A DNA stretch of 64,000 nt, from positions 12,290,437 to 12,354,436 of the forward strand of contig CP099840.1 of NCBI GenBank assembly GCA_030062745.1, given 5' to 3'. The stretch is from Capitulum mitella (taxonomy: Eukaryota; Arthropoda; Thecostraca; Pollicipedomorpha; Pollicipedidae). The position numbers and the translations under genes were made by a program. The notes under the pieces were generated by a model. It was not told where the DNA came from. It did not search any database and was given only the letters and a program-made list of their open reading frames with translations. Every line of letters begins with the position of its first letter. The first letter of the stretch is position 1. Positions 57,404-64,000 of this stretch are shown here, piece after piece.

Positions 57404-59692
57404 TGTCCATGATAATCGCAGCGTATTCGTATACATATTCAAAAACGTATTTGCGCGTCCTCAAAAGACCTCTAAATTCCATTCAACAACGGCGGCATAA
57501 TGCTCAGGCAACCTTAAAACAGGCCATACGACCGCCACTCACGGAAAGCTGCTGTTTGGCCCCCATTGCTCAAAACATGTCACGTGGGTCAAATCCGGTG
57601 CGCCGAATCTGGTGCACCGGACAATTTTTTGCGGAATCCACCTAAAGAGCTGTTTTCAAGGCTGAAATCATGTCCATATGTCACAGATAGAGGGCATTCC
57701 AGCGCTGACCTTTCCAGATCGCCTTTGCCCTCAGGCAAGAAAAGAAGGTATTACATACCGCAACATGCGAAATCTGGTGTATCGAATAACTTTTTGTCGA
57801 ATTCGCTTAGAGCAGTGATTCCAAGACTGAAACAATAGCCATCATAGATGGAGCACAGTTCAGCATTGACCCTTGAAAGTCATCGTCTGCCCACAGGCAA
57901 AACAGCGTAATGCCTATAGTTAACGTGCAAAAACTGGTGTACCAAATATTTTCTTTTTCGCAGAATTCACCTACCGCGATAATTTAAAGACCGAAACAAT
58001 GCCCATTCCTCACAGACAGACCACATTTCAGAGCTGATCCAGCTAGGTCATCATTTACTCTCAGGCAAGAAACAACATGTCGCCTATAGTAAAAACGCGA
58101 AAATCTGCTATACCGAACCGCTTTTTGTGTATTCATCTGGGGTGATGATTCCGAGATTGAAATAATGTCCATTTACCAAAGAGCACGTTTCAGCGTAAAC
58201 CTCTCGAGGTCATCGTTTACCATCAGGCACGAAAACAACGTAATGCATGCATTTAGTATGCGAAACTCTGGTGTACCAAATAACCTGGAATGATCGTTCT
58301 GAGTGAATACAAAGGATTTCGCCAAAGCAGATTTTCCAAAGTTAACTGTAAGCAATACGTTTTTTTTGTCTCAGAGTTAACGATGAGCTCGAGGGATCAA
58401 CGCTGAAACGTGCTCTGTCTGCGATATATCCACATTGTTTCAGTCCTGGAATCACAATTCTACGCGAATTTTCCAAAAATTGTTCGGTACATCAGATTTG
58501 AACCATTTTACTTGTTTTGACCCATGTGGGTGAAACGGCTGTTTTTCACGATTAGCGGTCGCGGGGCCTGTTTTAAGTTAAATGAACATTTCGTTGCCGT
58601 TGCTGTGTGTAATGAAGAGTCTTTTGAGAATGCGACAAAGAGCAGTAATTACCCACTGGGATTCATAACTGTGTCAAGTACAGAACTGAAATCGCATCTC
58701 GTGATAATTAAACTTGCTCTGTCTACTCTTTAGCGGGTCAAGGTCAAACCACGTCAGGAAAGATAGCCATTTTTCATTTTGTGACTAGGAACAATAATTG
58801 CTTTCTGATGCTACTGAACGGTCTTCCACAGACAATGATTCATTTCATTTGGTTTGACATCTACCCATGACGTGACCTGTTATGACTCCACGCTGCATTT
58901 GGAGAGCCTTGTAAGGGGCGCACATAGATTTGCTTGTATGGCTTGAACGACGGGGAAGGTCAACGGTCGAACCACTTTTGTCACCCGCAATGCATATAAG
59001 TTCAGTCGTCATCATGCATGTCACCTAGCATGACCTATGATGTTGGCGTGTCAAAGATGTATATACTTTTGGAAAAGTGTCCTATGAAAGTCAAAATAAT
59101 CCATGCATTTTACTGCCTGACATTATCAGGAAAAACCGAGCATGTTCGCGCCACCAATCGAAGAGGCGAAAACATGCATGGGAGGATTCACGTATGACGT
59201 CATATGTACATGACCTGACCTAGCATAGGAATGGTTTTGGTGTCAAAATATGTAGAATTGATTGAAGGAAAAGGTCAAGTTCCGAAAATCTGGTTGGGTT
59301 CGCTCCAATGATTCAGGAGTTGTTCACGAAAAACAGAGAGGATGCCCTATTTGATACCTCCAGGCGGTGCCGGGTTAATGATAATCTCTAGAGGTCAGCC
59401 GTGGAATATGCTGTTTCAGTGGTGAATAGGTATCATTCCAGTCTTGGAACTATTTTTATACGTAAATTATACAAAAGGTTATTCGATACAACACACTTGA
59501 TCCACTTGACTTGTTTTGACCCACCTGGGTAAAACGGCTGCTGTTTATGACTGGCGGTCGTAAGAACTGTTTTTAGGTTGCCTGAGCATCGTGCTGCCGT
59601 TGTTGTATGTAATTCAGAGGTCTTTTGAGAACGCGCGAATACATATTTGAACATCTAATATGTATACGAATACGTTGTTAACATTACGGACA
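57404..59692. mobile_element. Composite element with inverted ends and ~160-bp internal units
   Basis: The left module (57404-57600) reads TGTCC, then CGTATTCGTATACATATT, CTCAAAAGACCTCT, CAACAACGGC, GCTCAGGCAACC and CGACCGCCA. The same words occur in the same order on the minus strand at 59500-59692, ending GGACA. A third, partial module, also inverted, lies at about 58500-58640. Next to the left module are four full and one partial direct units starting at 57606, 57771, 57931, 58102 and 58264 (160-171 bp). One inverted unit lies at about 58370-58500 and another at 59400-59500. No target-site duplication is certain. There is no transposase ORF, so it is non-autonomous. Oyster-type non-autonomous Helentrons carry ~160-bp core repeats, but the long inverted ends differ. 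A nested pair of insertions is also possible. Confidence 0.65.
57606..58330. repeat. Satellite-like 160-171-bp tandem units, 4.4 copies
   Basis: Each unit starts with AATCTGGTGTACCGAATA-like sequence. It continues with TTTTTGTCGAATTC, a form of ATTCCAAGACTGAAACAATG, GAGCACATTTCAGCGTTGA, GGTCATCGTTTACCCTCAGGC and CAACGTAATGCCTATAGT. Copies differ at many positions. The unit length is close to one nucleosome repeat. Confidence 0.85.
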
Positions 59693-60374
59693 CCTGGTGA
59701 AAAGGGGCTGGCCGATATACCCTCATAAGCACGGCGCCTCCCGAAAAAAAAACTCATCGCGTCACCGGTAAGGAGAGAGATCAAAACCATCATCTTAAAA
59801 CGTGATAACGGTATCGCCTACTCGGAGTTCAGACAACGATAATCAATGAAGGACGAGTTATCAAATTATCAAAGTCAATGAGCCAAGAAACAGGCTTTGT
59901 TAATAAAAAAATGGCTGATCACGTGCTTCGATGAAAGAGAAGTGGTGGCGCCGATGCTCAGAGTTGTCGACGTGTTTCGCAATGATTTCGGCGGAATTTG
60001 GAGTGGACGACCAACATGCTTACTTGGGTAATAGCCGACTTGAAGTGAGTTTCCCAAACCTGGAGACTAGTATGACAACCTCGTTACCATATGTTAAGCT
60101 CTCATATCGAGACGCTCTGGCAGCAAGGAACAGAGGAGAAAATCGGAAAACCCAATGCCTCTGCAGCGTGCTTGGATCGCTGCTTGCAGCTTCGCTCCCC
60201 GCAGCTCGCTCGTCGTTATGACCAAATGCGTCAAATACCAGCTATTTCCGCTGTCAACAGCGAATGGAACACACATGGGGGGGGGGGGCAAGGAAGGCAG
60301 ATGCGACATCTCAACAACAGTAACAGTCTCACCGCCACCAACCGCTGCCGCGTCGGCCACCTGAATCACTCATC
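59693..60374. other. AT-richer stretch, no gene
   Basis: Balanced composition with 12 G at 60277-60288. It leads into the 45-bp array. ORFs that start here on the plus strand become long only because both following arrays lack stops. Confidence 0.4.
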
Positions 60375-60665
60375 ACACACACCGACCGCGCGGCGTCTCC
60401 AGGGAAGAGACGAGAGCAATGAATCACCGACCGCGCCGCGTCTCCGGGGAAGAGACGATAACGGCGCACCACCGACCGTGCGGCATCTCCAGGGACGAGA
60501 CAAGAAAGGTGCATCAACGACCACGCGGCGTCTCCAGGGAGGAGGCAAGAGCAGTGCGTCACCGACTGCGCGACGTCTCCAGGGAAGAGTCGATAGAGGC
60601 GCACCACCGACCGCGCGGCGTCTCCTGGGAAGCGACAGCAGCGGCGCTTCAGTCTCCAGAGGACG
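60375..60665. repeat. 45-bp minisatellite, 6 copies
   Basis: CGCGGCGTCTCCAGGGAAGAG-like units repeat every 45 bp with substitutions only. The period is 15 codons, so plus-strand frames read HHRPRGVSREE-type or PTARRLQGRD-type repeats, and the minus strand is open as well. This explains the 313- and 284-codon plus-strand ORFs that cross it. Confidence 0.95.
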
Positions 60666-60762
60666 ACGTGACGGGTCACCCGCCGTGCACGGTGTGTGGC
60701 TCAGCACGGCGCCGAACTGCACGCTCGTCCCGACTTGTCAGCAGCGTCTGCAGGGGACTGCC

Positions 60763-60985
60763 GAACCTCGGCGGCGCCGCGTCGGAGTTGGCCGTACCTC
60801 GGCGGCGCCGCAGCAGAGACGGCCGTACCTCGGCGACGCCGCGTCAGAGTGGGCTGTGCCTCGGTGGCGCCGCAGCAGGGACGGCCGTACCTTGGCGACG
60901 CCGCGTCAGAGTGGGCCGTGCCTCGGCGGCGCCGCAGCAGAGACGGCCGTACCCCGGCGGCGCCGCAGCGGAATGGGTCGCAGCG
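60763..60985. repeat. 31-bp minisatellite with A/B alternation, about 7 copies
   Basis: CCTCGGCGGCGCCGC repeats every 31 bp. It is followed by GTCAGAGTGGGCCGTG-type (A) and AGCAGAGACGGCCGTA-type (B) halves that alternate through most of the array, giving a 62-bp dimer. Since 31 is not a multiple of 3, the frame changes each copy. Confidence 0.93.
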
Positions 60986-62240
60986 TTTGGTGGCGGCGCC
61001 AACGGCCGGCGAACACCGCTCCGGTGCTGTAAATTAGGACTGCGGCGAGACGACCTGACGCAGTTCACGCACTTGCATTTGAATTTCTACGCACTTAAGA
61101 CAAACAAAACTTTGGGCGTTTTGTTAAACAAGGATATCACAAAAACTCTGACAATCTTAATATGTTCGGGCCTGTGCTTGATTCCACTTCGGCAGAATCG
61201 ATTCCGAATCAGATTCATGACATGCTCAATCGATTCTGATTCTGACTCAACGCTGTTTTCCGAGACTGAATAGATTCTAATTCCGACTGAAAATGGAAGG
61301 AGTCTATTCCGGAATCCACTCCACTAAGACCCATAGGATTGTACTGAGCTAATGGGATCGACTCCGATTTCGATACTGTAGACAGCCGTGTGATTCAACT
61401 CCTACTCTGATTTCAGCACTTGCCAGTGGAATCGATTCTGATTCCGATGGAAACAGAAGCGAAAAAAACGAGCAGAGGTCTGCCAGTAATACGGCGGCTT
61501 TAAACGAAGAGGGAAAAAATCATGCAATTTGCGAATAAAAAAAAAAGAGAAAAATACAGCATTGGGTGAAAAACGACGGTGTCACTGAATCATGTCGCAT
61601 ACAGCAATATACTTTTTTATCACGTCAGTCGGAAGTAATCTAGGATGAGATGCAACCTCTGAACAATTGTTCGTCCAGCTGAGTAACTCTGTTGACTGCT
61701 AGTATGTTTTATCGGTATGTATTTCTTTACCGTTTTTTTAAATCAGGTTCTTATCTGACGCTTAAGCCACCCGACGCCCGCCAATGGGTGTCAAAACGAC
61801 GCAACAAACGACACAACACTGCTGAACGACGCAGTATTCCGTGACGTTACTTACCCTAATAAAATCACCAAAATAATTGTTGAACGTCACTTTCGGTCTT
61901 TAGTCAAAAAAAGCAGTCACGAGTGACTAACTACGACACCAAAAAGAATTAAAGCCAACTCATGACATGAACCACCCACAGTATGCATGCATACGGTCAA
62001 AGAATGCTACTGTTTGTTTCGTCACTGCTTCATTCGTTCGTTATTTCGAAGAAAAAATTCATCAACTATGAGAACGATGTTGGTTTTTACGAGCAGTAAA
62101 GTATGCATACATTCTTGTTAAAAAGTACGTGGTGGAGCTTCTCTCGGAGTACAATGAGCCAACTGAAAGGAAGGAAAATACCATGAACCAAGGTGCGCGG
62201 CTGCCATTACCTGAATGTTTGCTAACCTGATACTGCTTTG
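60986..62240. other. AT-rich stretch with GATTC-rich repeat, no gene
   Basis: Apart from the degenerate repeat at 61180-61460, this AT-rich sequence holds A-runs (61537-61546 and others) and short unrecognised ORFs. Confidence 0.45.
61180..61460. repeat. Degenerate GAATCGATTCTGATTC repeat
   Basis: Words such as GAATCGATTCCGAATCAGATTC, split by other bases, recur in both orientations (AATCGATTCTGATTCTGA, GATTCTAATTCCGA, GGATCGACTCCGATT, GGAATCGATTCTGATTCCGA). There is no fixed period. It resembles an old, point-mutated hexanucleotide-type simple repeat. Confidence 0.7.
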
Positions 62241-62486
62241 GCTAGGGACATAGCCAAGATTTTCCTCAGGGAAGGGCCAGATGTCAAATTTTCTCATATG
62301 CCACTGGCATATGACGAAATTTATGGAAAAGAGCAGCAACTTTGTGCAACTGACCTCATATTTAACGCGAAGAAAAATCATATAATGATTGCTTTTGCAA
62401 CATACACATAATCACTATTCCGCGCTCCTGCGAAATCGCTTAATATCTATGGCTCGGGCTCCCCCCCTCCGTTGGCTACGTCCCTG
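62241..62486. mobile_element. MITE-like element, copy 2
   Basis: The left end GCTAGGGACATAGCCAAG pairs with the right end TTGGCTACGTCCCTG. The direct repeat GCTTTG lies immediately outside both ends (62235-62240 and 62487-62492). The interior matches copy 1 at 18201-18506 in the same orientation but is about 60 bp shorter through indels. CATATGCC-A-CTGGCATATG forms an internal hairpin. No coding capacity. TIRs of this TAGCCA type are widespread in invertebrate genomes, to my knowledge. Confidence 0.85.
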
Positions 62487-63094
62487 GCTTTGACCAAAGC
62501 AGCCATATGTCTGAGTCGGTCCATTTTTGTCAAGAGTATTACGTAATCATCCGGTTTCAGCAAATCCCTGTGCGAAAACAAGCTGTCTGGGCGTTAATCC
62601 AGGATTGTAGAAATAAGGTGGGCTGTATCGTGCCATCGCTAATTATCACTTTTACGCATTAGCTGTAGACAGACAAAATGCTCAAACGCTCCTACCACAC
62701 AGCAAGATTACTGCTGGTGTAATGGTTCCAATTTACAAGAAATAATCACGACGACAATGTTTCGACATGTGATGATTTCAGATGGTGTAATCATACGTGG
62801 GAATAGCAAGAATAATGAGCCATGACATAAGTCGGCCAGAGGGTGACATATTCCGTAAATAACGGACACTTTCTTCTTCGAGTGTCCCAACTTAAAACTT
62901 CGGGCCAAAGCGGGCGAAGGCAACAGTGAAAAAACGGCGGTCCTTCACGTGTATCAAAAACGTTATTCCTGAGCAGCAGTAAAACATAACGGATGGCAAT
63001 CACCGTGGGAAAGGAGAGGGGATGCAAATTAGGGGACATGTTTTGGTTGATCAAAACGCTTGGAGACATCGTTGGCTGCCAGTCTACGTCGGAG
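62487..63094. other. AT-richer stretch, no gene
   Basis: Only short unrecognised ORFs occur. No repeat or RNA feature was seen. Confidence 0.4.
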
Positions 63095-63365
63095 CCGGAA
63101 CGGTATTCAGCCCCTCTATCCAACGTGGCCGGCTACTCAGGACAGGGGAGCGGTACTCGGCTCACCCAGCAGCTCATCAGAACAGGGCAGCGGTACTTGG
63201 CCCCGCGGAAGCTACTCAGGACAAGGGAGGCATACTCGACTCCTCTAGCAGTTCCTGAGTGCATGGGAGCGGTACTTGGCCCCTACGGGAGCCACTCTGG
63301 ACAAGGGAGCAGCACTCGACTTTGGCAGTTCCGAAGGAAAGGGAAGCGGTACTTCGCTCTTCCAG
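63095..63365. repeat. Degenerate 39-bp minisatellite, about 7 copies
   Basis: GAGCGGTACT-like anchors fall near 63149, 63188, 63227, 63266, 63307 and 63343, with an earlier diverged copy near 63109. Each is accompanied by a form of CTACTCAGGACAAGG. The period is 13 codons, and the plus strand reads YSGQGSGTRL-type degenerate repeats. Confidence 0.85.
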
Positions 63366-64000
63366 CCAAGGCGTCCACCTCTTCATGGCAGGAGAGCGGT
63401 GCGAATGACGCGGCCGACACCGCACCTCAGATCAGCTGCCTCCGGGGTGGCTTCGCCGCTGCGACGATCTCTCGATGAACCCGTCCGAGACAAGCCGTTG
63501 ACAGGCGACCAGGTCAGCTTTCAGGGCGTCGTCAGGCGGCCCGGCTACAATCCAGCAGGGCCGTGGAGGCCGACGGGCGCGGCCAGCCGGGCCGATCGGC
63601 GCCGGGCAACGCGTCGGTGCCGGAGCCGAGCAGCGACAGGTTCCCGTCCCGCTCGGCCGGCGACCGCCCAACAGAGCGGCCGCCCGCGCGTCAGCGGCCC
63701 GCACGGCCCAGACGAGCAATCCCCGAGCCACGCGCGGAGGCGGGGTCCGACCGGTCGGCACCACAGCCGCGCCGCAGCGGGCTCAACCGCTGCCGACCGC
63801 CTAAAAACGGCCGCCACAACAGCACCGCCGAGCAAAAATGACATCGACAAATGTGTTTCACACGATGACATTAATCGCGTCGACTGAACATGCAATGGAA
63901 TCGGTAAAGCCAATTACCGGGAGCCGTGACCGTAAGTCGTGTCTCGTGAGCTGTTTTCGTGCTTCGAGGAAAACACAGCAGGATTTCGCTATATATGAGA
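63366..64000. other. CpG-rich block to the window edge, no gene
   Basis: 63.45-63.83 kb is very GC-rich with overlapping Arg/Ala-rich ORFs. The last 150 bases are AT-richer. Nothing is recognisable. Confidence 0.4.

Noticed and set aside
1-64000. Bacterial, phage or viral gene content
   Set aside because: No gene clusters, capsid, polymerase, integrase or resistance genes were recognised anywhere, and long microsatellites and MITEs point to an animal genome.

Overview
This window looks like nuclear DNA from an invertebrate animal, and most of it is non-coding. There is no dense array of long ORFs, no operon layout and no ribosome-binding sites. What is present is long microsatellites, many minisatellites, MITE-like elements with terminal inverted repeats (TIRs) and target-site duplications, and short reading frames bounded by plausible GT/AG splice sites. 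CpG is not visibly depleted in the GC-rich parts, and CCGGCC/GGCCGG words are very common there. That argues against a heavily methylated vertebrate genome. An arthropod, perhaps a crustacean, is my guess, but nothing here settles the taxon.

Layout. From 1 to about 51 kb the window alternates between very GC-rich, CpG-rich blocks of 1-5 kb and AT-richer blocks of 0.3-2 kb. Each GC-rich stretch carries one or more short tandem arrays with units of 9-73 bp. The arrays differ from one another in sequence. From about 51 kb to the end the sequence is mostly AT-richer and holds larger repeats: a roughly 150-bp array (51950-52400), a roughly 2.3-kb structure with inverted ends and nucleosome-length internal units (57404-59692), and two adjacent arrays at 60.4-61.0 kb.

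Mobile DNA. The clearest mobile elements are two copies of one MITE-like family at 18201-18506 and 62241-62486. Their TIRs read roughly CAGGGACGTAGCCA and each is flanked by its own short direct repeat. The 57.4-59.7 kb structure has matching ends in inverted orientation and internal units of 160-171 bp.

Genes. No complete gene can be called. The best coding fragments are a minus-strand exon-like segment at 7604-7730 and a plus-strand 69-bp exon-like segment at 53801-53869 that carries a Rab/Ras-type SAKTGE motif. A few possible first or last exons are weaker. The longest ORFs, including 30329-31450 and 34409-35362, lie in GC-rich DNA where stop codons are rare, overlap ORFs in other frames, and resemble no protein I recognise.

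Regulation. The perfect CRE/ATF palindrome TGACGTCA occurs 16 times by hand count, where about one would be expected. Five copies lie within 503 bp at 19.48-19.98 kb and two at 43.05-43.16 kb. Both clusters sit in CpG-rich DNA near good minus-strand splice-donor sequences, so they are the best promoter candidates in the window.
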